This document shows positions 42,287 through 51,131 of a DNA stretch of 64,000 nt, piece after piece (the first letter of the stretch is position 1; every line of letters starts with the position of its first letter). The notes beneath the pieces are model-generated. The model worked only from the letters and a program-made list of their open reading frames with translations. It did not search any database and had not been told where the DNA came from. Source of the DNA: Actinomadura opuntiae (GTDB lineage: Bacteria > Actinomycetota > Actinomycetes > Streptosporangiales > Streptosporangiaceae); contig NZ_JASNWF010000010.1 in NCBI RefSeq assembly GCF_030283205.1, positions 124,001 to 188,000 on the forward strand. Direction: 5' to 3'. The position numbers and the translations under genes were made by a program.

Positions 42287-43711
42287 ATGCGATCACGTCT
42301 CACCGCGGCGCTCGCCCTCGCGCTCGCCCTCGCCACGACCGGCGGGGCGCCGGCGGCCGCCGCCACCCACGCGCCCGGCAGAGCGCCCCGGCTGGGAGAC
42401 CCCCATCCCTGTGCGGACCAGCCGGGTTATACCTGCTCCACGCTGACCGTCCCGCTCGACCACCGGGACCCCACCAAGGGCACCCTGAAGCTCCAGGTCG
42501 CCGCCGGCGACAACGCCGGGGCGCCCAAGGGCGTGCTGCTCTTCCTCACCGGCGGGCCCGGGCAGCCCGGCGTCCCGTTCATCCGCCGGATGGCCGAGGA
42601 GCGGCTTCCGGAACTGGCCAAGAACTACCGGTTCGTGACCATCGACCAGCGGGGCACCGGCGAGTACGGCGCCATCGACTGCCCGAAGTTGCAGGCCGAG
42701 GTCGGCAGCAGCGACATCGAGCCGCCGACTCCGGACGCGGTGGACGAGTGCGCCCGGATCCTCGGCGACCGGCGGAGCTACTACACCACCGAGCAGACCG
42801 TCGGCGACCTGGACCTGCTGCGCCGCGCCCTCGGCGTCCGCACGATGGTCGTCGACGGCGTCTCCTACGGCACCATGACCGCGGCGAGCTACGCCGTCGC
42901 CCATCCGCACAACGTGAACAAGATCGTGCTCGACTCGGTGCTGCCGCACGTCGACCCGCAGCACGACGACATGCTCTACCTCACCGAACTGCGCGCGACG
43001 GCGCGCGTGCTGCGCGAAGCGTGCAAGACCGCGCCCGCCTGCGGATTCGACCCCGTGCAGGACCTCGCCTGGCTCGCCCGGCACCGCTCCGACGACGTCC
43101 TCATCTTGGACATGCTCGTCAGCTACGAGTTCTTCGATCCCACCTACCGCAACCCGAACCCGGGCGGCGGCCTGCCGGACGGGTCGGGCGACGTCGTCAC
43201 CGCCATCCACCGGGCCAGGCACGGCGACCCGGCCCGGCTGGACGCGCTGCTGCGGATGATGAACTCTGGCGGCGACCCGGTCGCCGGTTACAGCTCCGGG
43301 CTCCACATCGCCACGGTCTGCGGCGACGGCCACTTCCCCTGGGGCACCTCCGAGGCGCCGCTCGCGGGCCGGCAGGCCGCGCTGGAACGCGTCCGCCGGA
43401 CCCTGCCGGCCCGTGCGACCTGGCCGTTCACCGCGGACACCGCCGTCGGGAACGGGTTCGTCCAGGAGTGCCTGCACTGGCCCTGGGCCCGGCACACCGC
43501 CGAACCCCGCCACGACCGCCTTCCCGCCGTCCCGACCCTGCTGATCAACGGCGACCGCGACCTGTCCACCCCGCTGGAATGGGCCCGCGAGGAACTCGGC
43601 CGGGCCCCGCGCGGCGCGCTCGTGGTGGTGAAGGGGGCCTCCCACTCCATCCAGAACCGCGAGCGCGGCACGCAGGGCCGCGAGGCCGTCTACCGGTTCC
43701 TCAACGGCTGA
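42287..43711 (+). CDS. Secreted alpha/beta hydrolase (TAP-like peptidase family)
   Basis: A 474-residue exported protein. A Sec signal peptide (LTAALALALALATTGGAPAA) precedes an alpha/beta hydrolase: LTGGPGQPG for the oxyanion hole, VDGVSYGTMTAASYA for the nucleophile, NGDRDLSTPLEWA for the acid and KGASHSIQNR for the histidine. The TAP-like C-terminal part matches streptomycete tripeptidyl aminopeptidases and related proteases. It would act on extracellular peptides or esters. It ends with a small hairpin shared with the next convergent gene. Confidence 0.85.
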   Translation: MRSRLTAALALALALATTGGAPAAAATHAPGRAPRLGDPHPCADQPGYTCSTLTVPLDHRDPTKGTLKLQVAAGDNAGAPKGVLLFLTGGPGQPGVPFIRRMAEERLPELAKNYRFVTIDQRGTGEYGAIDCPKLQAEVGSSDIEPPTPDAVDECARILGDRRSYYTTEQTVGDLDLLRRALGVRTMVVDGVSYGTMTAASYAVAHPHNVNKIVLDSVLPHVDPQHDDMLYLTELRATARVLREACKTAPACGFDPVQDLAWLARHRSDDVLILDMLVSYEFFDPTYRNPNPGGGLPDGSGDVVTAIHRARHGDPARLDALLRMMNSGGDPVAGYSSGLHIATVCGDGHFPWGTSEAPLAGRQAALERVRRTLPARATWPFTADTAVGNGFVQECLHWPWARHTAEPRHDRLPAVPTLLINGDRDLSTPLEWAREELGRAPRGALVVVKGASHSIQNRERGTQGREAVYRFLNG

Positions 43712-43717
43712 CCGGTG

Positions 43718-43735
43718 CCCCGGCCGCCGCCGGGG
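43718..43735. terminator. Small bidirectional hairpin
   Basis: CCCCGGC-CGCC-GCCGGGG, seven base pairs, fills the gap between two convergent stop codons. Confidence 0.45.
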
Positions 43736-44368
43736 TCAGGCAGAGAAGATCCGGTCGAGCAGGTCCCGGTACCCGCGCAGCGCGAGCCGGAGCCGCTCGG
43801 TGTCGGGATCATCGTGCTTGTCCATGTCCTCCGACAGGGTGCGGCGGTGCGCCGCGACCGAGGCGCTCAGCGCGTCGACGACCTCGGCCGCGAGCGTGTC
43901 GGCCTTGCGGACCGACTCGGCGGGGTCGTCGACGAAGGCGGACTGCACGTCCCGCCAGCGCTCCCGGAACCGCTCGGCGTCCGCCGGGTCGAGCAGCCGC
44001 TCGGGGACGCCGCCGAGGCCGGCGGCGGTGGGGTGCCGGCCGGGCCGCGCGCCGCCGGCGCCGGCGCTCGGGAAGCCGGTGGCCACCTCGTCCGGGGCGA
44101 GCCCCGTCGCGGGGCCCGTGTCGGGGCCCGCATCGGAGGTCGGGTCGGAGGTCGGGTCGGAGGTCGGGTCGGAGATCGGATCGGAGATCGCGTCGGGGGA
44201 GGTGTCCTCGGCCGCCTCCGGGGCCGGCGCGGGGGGAGTGGGCGGCGGGCCGGCGACGTGGGTGTCGCCGGCCACGCTCGGATCGGACGTCCCGGCGGCG
44301 CGGGCCCGCTCGTCCGCGGCCGTGCGGCCGGCGGGGGTGGCCGCCTGCTCCGGTCGCTCGTGCTGCAT
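43736..44368 (-). CDS. Hypothetical protein with DPTS repeats and an FRERWRDVQ-type C-domain
   Basis: A 210-residue protein without membrane segment. The N-terminal half is Pro/Ala/Asp-rich and contains five DP(T/I)S units encoded by a 12-bp tandem repeat. The C-terminal 85 residues (RFRERWRDVQSAFVDDPAES, then AVRKADTLA-like and LALRGYRDLLDRIF) are clearly similar to the equivalent region of the product of the next upstream gene, so the pair are paralogues. They are six bases apart, one operon. Function unknown; similar proteins are widespread in actinobacteria. Confidence 0.65.
   Translation of the reverse strand: MQHERPEQAATPAGRTAADERARAAGTSDPSVAGDTHVAGPPPTPPAPAPEAAEDTSPDAISDPISDPTSDPTSDPTSDAGPDTGPATGLAPDEVATGFPSAGAGGARPGRHPTAAGLGGVPERLLDPADAERFRERWRDVQSAFVDDPAESVRKADTLAAEVVDALSASVAAHRRTLSEDMDKHDDPDTERLRLALRGYRDLLDRIFSA
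44133..44192. repeat. 12-bp tandem repeat, five units
   Basis: Five consecutive units of the type TCGGAGGTCGGG, the last two with A substitutions, encode the Asp-Pro-Thr/Ile-Ser repeats of the overlapping gene. The phase keeps the frame, so copy-number change would only lengthen the linker. Confidence 0.85.
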
Positions 44369-44374
44369 CGGTGG

Positions 44375-45121
44375 TCAGCTCCTCGGGGTCTGCTCGTCGT
44401 CGCGTTCGGCCGCGCGGTCGCCCGTGCGGTCGGCGGCGTGGTCGCCCGTGCGGGGGCCGGGCACCCGGGCGCCCGCTTCGGTGCCCGGACCCGTGCCGGC
44501 GTGCCGCCCGGACGCGGCGGCCTCCGGCTCGGGCTCGGCCGGGGTGCGCGGCGCGTCGTTGCCGGCGTCCTCGGTGGCGGTGCTCTGGGCCGGGACCGAC
44601 AGCAGCTCCTCGAACAGGGCCCGGTAGTGCACCATGGCCTGCCGCAGGTCCTCGGTCGAGGCCTGCTTGCCGGCGGCGCGCCCGCTGATGTCGTGGGCGC
44701 GCCGGTAGTGGTCGAGCGTCCGGCCGTGCTCCACCGACAGGTGGGCGACCTTCTCCTCGAACCCGTGCGTGGGGTAGCCGCGCTCTCCCATCACCACGGT
44801 GACCAGCCCGTCGGCCTGCTCCACGGCCGACTCGGGGGCGTCGACGAAGCGCTCCTGGACCCGCACCCACTGCTCGCGGTACTCCTCGCGGCGGCGGGGG
44901 TCGAGATCGCGCAGCTCCAGCTCCTCGTGTCGCCGCTCGCGGCCGAGCAGCTCGCGTTCGGCCGCGGTGCGGCCGCCGTGCTGCTGGACGGCCCGCTCGT
45001 ACTCGGGGCCGAAACGCCGCTTCAGTCGCCGGGTCCGGGCCTGCTTCCAGGCCAGGAACGCGACCGCGGCGACGGCGGCGACGATGATCACGGCGATGAC
45101 GACCATGATGGCGGTCGACAT
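44375..45121 (-). CDS. Membrane-anchored hypothetical protein, paralogue of the downstream gene
   Basis: A 248-residue protein with one N-terminal transmembrane helix (IMVVIAVIIVAAVAAVAFLA) and a cytoplasmic part starting RFGPEYERAVQQHGGRTAAE. The central EYREQWVRVQERFVDAPESA and the later LRQAMVHYRALFEELLS match the C-domain of the product of the downstream gene. Its C-terminal 60 residues are a charged, Pro/Thr-rich tail. The pair resembles a common actinobacterial hypothetical family; no function known. Confidence 0.7.
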   Translation of the reverse strand: MSTAIMVVIAVIIVAAVAAVAFLAWKQARTRRLKRRFGPEYERAVQQHGGRTAAERELLGRERRHEELELRDLDPRRREEYREQWVRVQERFVDAPESAVEQADGLVTVVMGERGYPTHGFEEKVAHLSVEHGRTLDHYRRAHDISGRAAGKQASTEDLRQAMVHYRALFEELLSVPAQSTATEDAGNDAPRTPAEPEPEAAASGRHAGTGPGTEAGARVPGPRTGDHAADRTGDRAAERDDEQTPRS

Positions 45122-45190
45122 TGTCTGTCCTCCAACGTGCGTCGGATCGAATGGAGCGCCGATGCCCGGACAGACACGGTCGAAACAGCC

Positions 45191-47296
45191 CTAAGGGGTA
45201 TGCCCTGGTCGTTGGGGGAAGACGCAGATCAGGCCGCCGACCTTTCGCCGCCCCCCGAAGCCCGCCTGTTCCAGCAGCACCAGCCCGTACCGGTCGTGCG
45301 GGCGCGCGCAGGCGACGGCGACGCCGGCCCGGCGCAGGGCGCCCTGCAGATCGGCGAGCGCGGGCTTGCGGCCGCCCGGCCTGCGCACCGCCGCCGTCAG
45401 CACGCGCCGGTCGTCGACGAACCGGGCCGGCACCGGCAGGTTCCTGAGGTAGTGGCTGTTGGGGTTGGCCGCGTGGACGCGGGCCGTGAGCAGCGGCACC
45501 GCCCGCATGTAGCCCTGCGGCATCACCACCACGCCACCGGGCGGCGCCAGCCTCACCACCGCGCGGGCCGTCCCCACCTGCGCGGGGGGAAGTTTCCAGG
45601 ACGGTCGCGACGCGACGACCGAGCCGTTGGACGCCGACCACACCGGCGTCCCGCCCGCGACGAGCGTGACCGCCAGCGCGGCGGCGGGCACGAGGGCGGC
45701 GAGGGCGCCGGCCGTCTGGTGCCGCGCGCCTGCCGGGAGAGGGATGCGCACCGCGGCGAGCAGCCCGATCAGTACGGGCGCGGGCACGACCCACATCGTC
45801 CGCCAGAGCACCTGCCCGGCCCCCGTCACGTGCGCCGCGAGGTCCAGCACGCCCGGCAGGAAGAGGAGCGTGACCACGGTGGCGACGCCGGCGCCGATGA
45901 GCGCGGGGGCGCCGCGCCGCGCCGTCCAGGGCGCCAGCCACAGGGCGCAGCCCGCGAGGACGCCCGGCGCGGCGTGGAGCAGCACCCACCGGAAGTCGTC
46001 GGAGGCGGCCCCGACCCAGCCGGTGACGGTGGTGTCGCGGTGCAGCAGCGTCACCGCGAGGCCCGCGCCGACGGGGTAGGCCAGCGCCGCGCAGGCGGCC
46101 AGGCCGTCGCGGACGCGTCCCGACGCGATCAGCGGGACGGCGGCGGCGCCGACGACCAGGGGCAGGACGAACGCGGCCGACGAGGTGAGCCCGGTGCCGG
46201 CGACCCCGCAGGCGGCGAGCATCGCCAGGTCCCGCCGGGTGCGCCGCTCCGCCCATCGTGTCAGGTGCACGTACAGCAGCGGGATCAGCGCCGACACCAT
46301 CACGGCCTTCCCCTGCCACATCCGCAGCAGGTGGAACGACCCGAGCGACGCGGGACCGAGCCCGGACCACAGCAGGTACACCGCGGCGATGGCGAAGCAC
46401 GGCAGGGCGCGGCGCGGCGCCCACGCGCGGGTCAGCCGCCACACCGCCCACACCGCGAGGAAGGTGACCGCGGGCAGCATCAGGTAGTACACGAAGGAGG
46501 CGGCCGGCACCCCGGCGACCCGCGCGAGGCTCCCGGCGAGCACCTCGATCGACGAGACCGGCGGCTCACCGGCGATCGGCCCGGTGTCGCCCGAGGTGAA
46601 GATGACGTCCTTGAACGGGATGCGGCCCATCGCGGCCGTCGCGACCGACCGGGAGACGAAGTAGGCGTCGTCGCCGTCGGAGTTGACGATGAACAGCGAC
46701 GCGACGGAGAACCCGGCGGCGGTGGCGAGCGCGAGCGGCGTCCCCCACCGGCTCGCCGCCGCGGGCACATCCCTCTCCTCCGGACGGTCGGCTCCGGGCG
46801 CCGCGGCCTCGGCCGTCCGGGTGCCCCCGGGCGCGGGTTCGGTGGCGGGAGGGCGGTGGCGCAGCAGGCAGGCACCGGACGCGGCTACGCTGACCAGCCC
46901 GAACGCCCAGGCGCACCACCACGGTGCGCCGGAGGTGTGCAGGCCCGCGCTGGTGCCCGCCGCGATCGCCGCCACGACGGCGGTCAGGGCGAGCGCGCGC
47001 GGGACGGTGGAGACCCCCGGCCCGGGCCGCTCCGGCCACAGCGGCTCGGGTGCGACGCGGTCCCGCAGCCCGCGGGACGCGCACACCGCGGCGATCGCCG
47101 CGGCGGCGCCGAGCCAGCAGGCGAGCAGCACCCAGGTCGGCGGCCGTACCAGCAGGCCGAGGTGGTAGACGACCGTCCACACCGCGAACAGCAGGACCGC
47201 GGCGTCGACCGCCGCGTCCACGGCGCGTTCGGTCCGGCCCGCTCTCGGCGCGCCGCCCCGGATCCCGCCGGTGGCGGGCTCCCTCAATCTGATCAT
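45191..47296 (-). CDS. DUF6077-like multi-pass membrane protein
   Basis: A 701-residue polytopic membrane protein with about 14-16 hydrophobic segments and a C-terminal soluble domain of about 130 residues. The loop NSDGDDAYFVSRSVATAAMG with its acidic cluster and the following GDTGPIAGEPP resembles the first-loop acid motif of GT-C glycosyltransferases; I recall DUF6077 for this sequence type. It may move a sugar from a polyprenyl carrier, but this is inference. ATG 47296 has GGGGGA upstream. Confidence 0.65.
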   Translation of the reverse strand: MIRLREPATGGIRGGAPRAGRTERAVDAAVDAAVLLFAVWTVVYHLGLLVRPPTWVLLACWLGAAAAIAAVCASRGLRDRVAPEPLWPERPGPGVSTVPRALALTAVVAAIAAGTSAGLHTSGAPWWCAWAFGLVSVAASGACLLRHRPPATEPAPGGTRTAEAAAPGADRPEERDVPAAASRWGTPLALATAAGFSVASLFIVNSDGDDAYFVSRSVATAAMGRIPFKDVIFTSGDTGPIAGEPPVSSIEVLAGSLARVAGVPAASFVYYLMLPAVTFLAVWAVWRLTRAWAPRRALPCFAIAAVYLLWSGLGPASLGSFHLLRMWQGKAVMVSALIPLLYVHLTRWAERRTRRDLAMLAACGVAGTGLTSSAAFVLPLVVGAAAVPLIASGRVRDGLAACAALAYPVGAGLAVTLLHRDTTVTGWVGAASDDFRWVLLHAAPGVLAGCALWLAPWTARRGAPALIGAGVATVVTLLFLPGVLDLAAHVTGAGQVLWRTMWVVPAPVLIGLLAAVRIPLPAGARHQTAGALAALVPAAALAVTLVAGGTPVWSASNGSVVASRPSWKLPPAQVGTARAVVRLAPPGGVVVMPQGYMRAVPLLTARVHAANPNSHYLRNLPVPARFVDDRRVLTAAVRRPGGRKPALADLQGALRRAGVAVACARPHDRYGLVLLEQAGFGGRRKVGGLICVFPQRPGHTP

Positions 47297-47499
47297 GTGT
47301 CCCCCGACTGCGTTCCGGCGAGCGGCCCTTTCCTGTTCTGTCCGCCGTGGAGGCGGAACGGGTTCACGCCACCGCACACGTGATCTTGTTGAGGGTTGGG
47401 ACGCCCGGGCGGACGCGGTGGTTGGCGTTCGGCGGGGGATTCCTGAACGCCGGCTGACAATCCGCTGGACGCCGTGCCCGTCATCGACCTAAGCGGTGT

Positions 47500-47517
47500 A
47501 ATAAGTCCGGATTTACT
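47500..47517. promoter_or_regulatory. AT-rich palindrome upstream of the 161-residue membrane protein gene
   Basis: AATAAGTCCGGATTTACT is an 18-bp near-perfect palindrome (14 of 18 positions symmetrical) inside the 294-base region between two divergent genes. It stands out as AT-rich in a GC-rich region. The rest of this interval holds nothing I can identify. Confidence 0.4.
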
Positions 47518-47590
47518 GCGGTGTGCACGGTGCGCATGTTGTGATGGACGGGTACCGGAACGGCGCGCGTTCGATGGGATGTGATGCGCG

Positions 47591-48076
47591 GTGCGCCACG
47601 CGTTCGGCTTCGTCCTCGGCGTCCTGCTCACCCCGGCGCTGGCGTACGGCGCGGCCTGGGGGTTCGTGCAGGGCGACCAGTCCTTCGACGGGACCGGCCA
47701 GGAGATCACCGACCGCACCCGGATCTACGGCGCCTTCGCGCTGCTCGCCGCCGTCGGCCTGGTGACGGGCGTGATCATCGTGGCGCGCTGGGCGTCGCCG
47801 CTCGTCTCGCTGGTGCCCGCGCTGGCGCTGCTCGGCTTCTCGGTCGCCTTCCTGCTCGACCCCGGCCGGATCCTGGACCTGCCCGCCAAGGTGCCGCCGT
47901 CGGGCGACATGGACGACGGGCTGCGCACGCTGCTCGGCTCGGGGGTCTACGCGATGATGGGCTTCGCGCTGCTGGTCCCGACCTGGGCGCCCCGCCGGTG
48001 GGGCTCCGGCCGCCGCGACGACGAGGCCGCCGACATGGACTTCTACTCCGCCGCCGGCCGCGGACCGCGCAGCTGA
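47591..48076 (+). CDS. Unknown four-helix membrane protein
   Basis: A 161-residue protein with about four transmembrane helices: FGFVLGVLLTPALAYGAAWG, IYGAFALLAAVGLVTGVIIV, LVSLVPALALLGFSVAFLL and VYAMMGFALLVPTWA. The C-terminus DDEAADMDFYSAAGRGPRS is polar. GTG at 47591 is used. I do not recognise the family with certainty; similar small proteins occur in actinobacteria. It is divergent from the DUF6077-like gene. Confidence 0.65.
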   Translation: MRHAFGFVLGVLLTPALAYGAAWGFVQGDQSFDGTGQEITDRTRIYGAFALLAAVGLVTGVIIVARWASPLVSLVPALALLGFSVAFLLDPGRILDLPAKVPPSGDMDDGLRTLLGSGVYAMMGFALLVPTWAPRRWGSGRRDDEAADMDFYSAAGRGPRS

Positions 48077-48119
48077 CCGGAGCGCGGCGAAACGGCGGCG
48101 GCCCCTGAGCCGCAAGCAA

Positions 48120-48152
48120 GCGGGCCGGACCTCCGCGCAAGGTCCGGCCCGC
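48120..48152. terminator. Bidirectional terminator
   Basis: A perfect 13-bp stem GCGGGCCGGACCT / AGGTCCGGCCCGC with a seven-base loop, between the convergent membrane protein and substrate-binding protein genes. Confidence 0.8.
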
Positions 48153-48180
48153 GTTCTCCGCCCCCGCACCGGGGGCGGCC

Positions 48181-48208
48181 TGCTGTGTCAGGACTGCTGT
48201 GTCAGGAC
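48181..48208. repeat. 14-bp tandem duplication at a stop codon
   Basis: TGCTGTGTCAGGAC occurs twice in a row. The second copy contains the stop codon of the substrate-binding protein gene, so the first copy is a duplicate of the last codons in the 3-prime untranslated part. Confidence 0.75.
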
Positions 48209-49251
48209 TGCTTCGCCTTGGTGACGAACTGGGTGGTGTAGGTCTTCGACAGGTCGATCTCGTCCTTCTTCTCGCTCACCTCGGGCGAGAACTGCGCCAG
48301 CACCTTCAGGGCGTTCTGCGCCGCGTCCGGCTTCATGACGCCGTCGCCGTTGAACATGCTGATCGAGTCGCCGATCGCCTTCTCGTACAGCTTCGGGTCG
48401 CCGCCCGAGTAGTCGGCCGGCATCTTCGCGGCGATCTCCGCCGGCTTGTGCTGCTTGATCCAGCCGAGAGTCTTGACGAAGGCGTTCGCGAGCTTCTGGA
48501 CGGTCTCGCCGTGCGACTTCACGTAGGCGCAGTCCATGTAGAGGGAGCTGGACGGGTAGAGGCCGCCGAGCGCCCTGCGGGTGCCCTCCTCGGTGCGCAT
48601 CTCGACCATGACCTTCGCCTTGCCGGTGCCGACGAGCTTGGCGATCGTCGGGTCGGTCGTCATGCCGGCGTCGATGCCGCCGTTGTCCATGGTGGAGATG
48701 AACGTCTGGCCCGCGCCCGCCTTCACCGTCGCGTAGTCGGAGGTCTTGACGCCGTTCCGGACGGCCAGCGCCCGGGTGAGGAAGTCGGTGGACGAGCCCG
48801 GGCTGGTGACGCCGAGCTTCTTGCCCTTGAACCCGGCCGGGGACGTCAGCGAACCGGCCTTGGCGGTCGCGACCATCTCGGCCTCGCCCGGGACGTCGGC
48901 CATCTGCACGACGCTCTGCACGCACTTGCCCTTGGTCTGCAGCTGGATGGAGTGGTCGTAGAAGCCGACGACGCCCTGGACGCCCCCGCTGATGAGGACG
49001 TTCTCGGCCTGCGCCCCGGCGGGCTCGGTGAGCAGCTGCACCTTCAGGCCCTGCTCCTTGAAGTAGCCGAGCTGCTCGGTCAGCTTGGCCGGCAGGTAGA
49101 TGACCTTGTCGATCCCGCCGACCATGATCTTGACGGTGCCGCCGTCCGTCCCGCCGCCGCCGCCGCGCGAGTCGCGGCAGGCCGACAGGGACAGGGCGGT
49201 GAGGGCGGCGGCCGCGGCGGCGGCCGCCCGCATCGGGGTGGTGGTGCGCAT
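48202..49251 (-). CDS. ABC transporter substrate-binding lipoprotein (SsuA/NMT1-like)
   Basis: A 349-residue lipoprotein with a signal peptide ending in the lipobox LSAC, then a glycine-rich linker and an NMT1/THI5-like periplasmic-binding domain: VGGIDKVIYLPAKLTEQLGY and GKKLGVTSPGSSTDFLTRAL. It is the first component of an importer for a small organic anion (nitrate/sulfonate/taurine class) with the permease and ATPase genes upstream on the same strand. Ligand unknown. The final codons are duplicated as a 14-bp tandem repeat. Confidence 0.9.
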   Translation of the reverse strand: MRTTTPMRAAAAAAAALTALSLSACRDSRGGGGGTDGGTVKIMVGGIDKVIYLPAKLTEQLGYFKEQGLKVQLLTEPAGAQAENVLISGGVQGVVGFYDHSIQLQTKGKCVQSVVQMADVPGEAEMVATAKAGSLTSPAGFKGKKLGVTSPGSSTDFLTRALAVRNGVKTSDYATVKAGAGQTFISTMDNGGIDAGMTTDPTIAKLVGTGKAKVMVEMRTEEGTRRALGGLYPSSSLYMDCAYVKSHGETVQKLANAFVKTLGWIKQHKPAEIAAKMPADYSGGDPKLYEKAIGDSISMFNGDGVMKPDAAQNALKVLAQFSPEVSEKKDEIDLSKTYTTQFVTKAKQS

Positions 49252-49291
49252 GGTGGTTCTCCTGGTCGTGCGAGGGGTGGGAAGGGCCCGG

Positions 49292-50227
49292 TCAGATCTG
49301 CGCGTCGGCGCCGGCGGCCGGCGGGCGCCAGCGCAGCAGCCGGCCCTCGAGCAGGGTGAGCAGCCACTCCGCGAGCAGGGCCAGCACGGTGATGATGATC
49401 ATTCCGGCGTAGATCCCGGCGGAGTCGAACACGCCCTGGGAGTGGTTGATGAGCAGGCCGAGGCCCTTGTCGGCGCCGGTGTACTCGCCGACGATCGCGC
49501 CGATGATCGCGAACCCGAACGCCGAGTGCAGGGACGCCAGGATCCACGAGGTGGCGCTCGGCACCACGATCGTCCACAGCACCTGCAGCCGCCCGGCGCC
49601 GAGGATCCGCGCGTTGTTCACCAGGTTCCGGTCGACCTCGCGGGCGCCCTGGAAGGCGTTGAAGAACACCGCGAAGAACACCAGCACGAACGCCGTGGCG
49701 ATCTTGGACTCCATGCCGAGCCCGAACCAGATGATGAACAGCGACGCCAGGATGATGCGCGGGATCGCGTTCACCGCCTTGATGAACGGCGCGCACACGT
49801 CCGACAGGTAGCGGCTGCGGCCGAGGACGATGCCGAGCACCACGCCGCCGGCGGCGCCGAGCACGAACCCGGCCACCGCCTCCTGCAGCGTGTAGGAGAT
49901 CTGCTCCCAGATCGAGCCCTGCGACGTGCCGTCGGTGAACCAGCCGACCAGCCGGTCCCAGATCCTCGACGGCATGGAGTAGTAGAACGGGTCGATCCAG
50001 GTGCGCGCCGCCAGCTCCCAGGAGCCGAGCCACGCCGCGATCAGCAGGGCGCGGACGGCGTTGACGCCGATCCGGCGGCGCAGCCCGGCCGTCCGCATCC
50101 GCGCGATCGCGGCCGTGTCGTCCCGCCCGCCCGGCGCGCCGGCCGGGGCGGTCCCACCTGCGGGCATGCCCGTGCCGTCCGCCTGCGCGGGCGGCGCGGC
50201 GGGCGCGGTCTCCGGTTCACGCGGCAT
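49292..50227 (-). CDS. ABC transporter permease (SsuC-like)
   Basis: A 311-residue inner-membrane permease with six helices and the BPD_transp_1 EAA loop (DRNLVNNARILGAGRLQVLW, then IVVPSATSWILASLHSAFG). The first 45 residues are a Pro/Ala-rich cytoplasmic lead. The ATG overlaps the ATPase gene by 11 bases, so the ATPase, permease and binding-protein genes are one operon transcribed leftward. Confidence 0.9.
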   Translation of the reverse strand: MPREPETAPAAPPAQADGTGMPAGGTAPAGAPGGRDDTAAIARMRTAGLRRRIGVNAVRALLIAAWLGSWELAARTWIDPFYYSMPSRIWDRLVGWFTDGTSQGSIWEQISYTLQEAVAGFVLGAAGGVVLGIVLGRSRYLSDVCAPFIKAVNAIPRIILASLFIIWFGLGMESKIATAFVLVFFAVFFNAFQGAREVDRNLVNNARILGAGRLQVLWTIVVPSATSWILASLHSAFGFAIIGAIVGEYTGADKGLGLLINHSQGVFDSAGIYAGMIIITVLALLAEWLLTLLEGRLLRWRPPAAGADAQI

Positions 50228-51071
50228 GGCCGGCCCCCCTCTGGCGGGTGATCTGGACCTCTTCGCGCAGCGAGTCCCAGACCTCCCGGTAGATGTCGAG
50301 GAACTCCCCGGTGAGCCTGACCTCCTCGGCGTCGCGCGGCCGCTCCAGCGGCACCGCGAACGTGCCCTTGATCGTCGCGGGCCCGGCCGTCATCACCACG
50401 ACCCGGTCGGCCAGGACGATCGCCTCCTCCAGGTCGTGGGTGACGAACACGACCGCCGCGCCCGACCCCGACCACAGCCGCAGCAGCTCGTCCTGCATGA
50501 GGCCGCGCGTCTGCACGTCCAGCGCCGAGAACGGCTCGTCCATCAGCAGCACCGTCGGCTCGTTCACCAGCGTCTGGGCGAGCGCGACCCGCTTGCGCAT
50601 CCCGCCGGACAGCTGGTGCGGGTAGTAGCCCTCGAAGCCGGCGAGGCCGACCCGCTCGACCCAGCCGCGGGCGCGCTCGCGGGCCTCGCGCCGGGACGCG
50701 CCGCGGTAGCGGGGGCCGGCTGCGACGTTGTCCAGGACGGTCCGCCACGGCAGCACGGCGTCGTTCTGGAACATGTAGCCGACCCCGTCGGGGATGCCGT
50801 CGACCGGCCGGCCGTGCACCAGCGCCCGGCCCTGCGACGCCGGCTCCAGGCCGGACACCAGCGACAGGGTGGTCGACTTCCCGCAGCCGGTCGGCCCGAC
50901 CACGGCGACGAACTCGCCGGCGCGCACGGTCAGGTTCAGGTCGCGGACGGCGGTGTGCACGCCGCCGGACGAGCGGAAGCGCTTGGTGGCGCCGCGCAGC
51001 TCGATGACGGCGCCGCCGGCGTGCGCGCCGCCGCCGTCCGCGTCTCGTGGGGTGGTTCCTCGCTTGGGCAT
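50217..51071 (-). CDS. ABC transporter ATP-binding protein (SsuB/TauB-like)
   Basis: A 284-residue ATPase: Walker A GPTGCGKSTT, Q-loop YMFQNDAVLPWRTV, signature LSGGMRKRVALAQ, Walker B VLLMDEPFSALD, H-loop FVTHDLEEA. It powers the importer. The ATG at 51071 is chosen because homology starts soon after; TACCGT lies six bases before it with no Shine-Dalgarno motif, so it is probably leaderless. A perfect 16-bp palindrome lies just upstream of that box, and a divergent two-component system follows. Confidence 0.92.
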   Translation of the reverse strand: MPKRGTTPRDADGGGAHAGGAVIELRGATKRFRSSGGVHTAVRDLNLTVRAGEFVAVVGPTGCGKSTTLSLVSGLEPASQGRALVHGRPVDGIPDGVGYMFQNDAVLPWRTVLDNVAAGPRYRGASRREARERARGWVERVGLAGFEGYYPHQLSGGMRKRVALAQTLVNEPTVLLMDEPFSALDVQTRGLMQDELLRLWSGSGAAVVFVTHDLEEAIVLADRVVVMTAGPATIKGTFAVPLERPRDAEEVRLTGEFLDIYREVWDSLREEVQITRQRGAGHAA

Positions 51072-51087
51072 GGCGGCACGGTAGGGA

Positions 51088-51103
51088 GGTGGCGCGCGCC
51101 ACC
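51088..51103. promoter_or_regulatory. Perfect 16-bp palindrome in the ABC/two-component intergenic region
   Basis: GGTGGCGCGCGCCACC is fully symmetrical. On the minus strand it lies where the spacer of the ATPase-gene promoter would be, ahead of TACCGT. It is a candidate operator. Confidence 0.5.
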
Positions 51104-51111
51104 GGAACCCT

Positions 51112-51131
51112 TGCTCGCGATGTGCTCGCAA
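51112..51131. promoter_or_regulatory. Direct repeats with 11-bp period
   Basis: TGCTCGCGA (51112-51120) and TGCTCGCAA (51123-51131) are one helical turn apart. Tandem half-sites of this type are usual for response regulators, and a response regulator operon starts nearby. Confidence 0.45.

Noticed and set aside
44133..44192. Short direct repeats considered as CRISPR
   Set aside because: Units are contiguous 12-mers without spacers and lie in frame inside a coding sequence.
43715..47383. 1222-codon plus-strand frame opposite the hypothetical pair and the DUF6077-like gene
   Set aside because: Low-complexity His/Arg/Gly translation with no domains; the minus-strand genes have clear membrane helices and paralogy.
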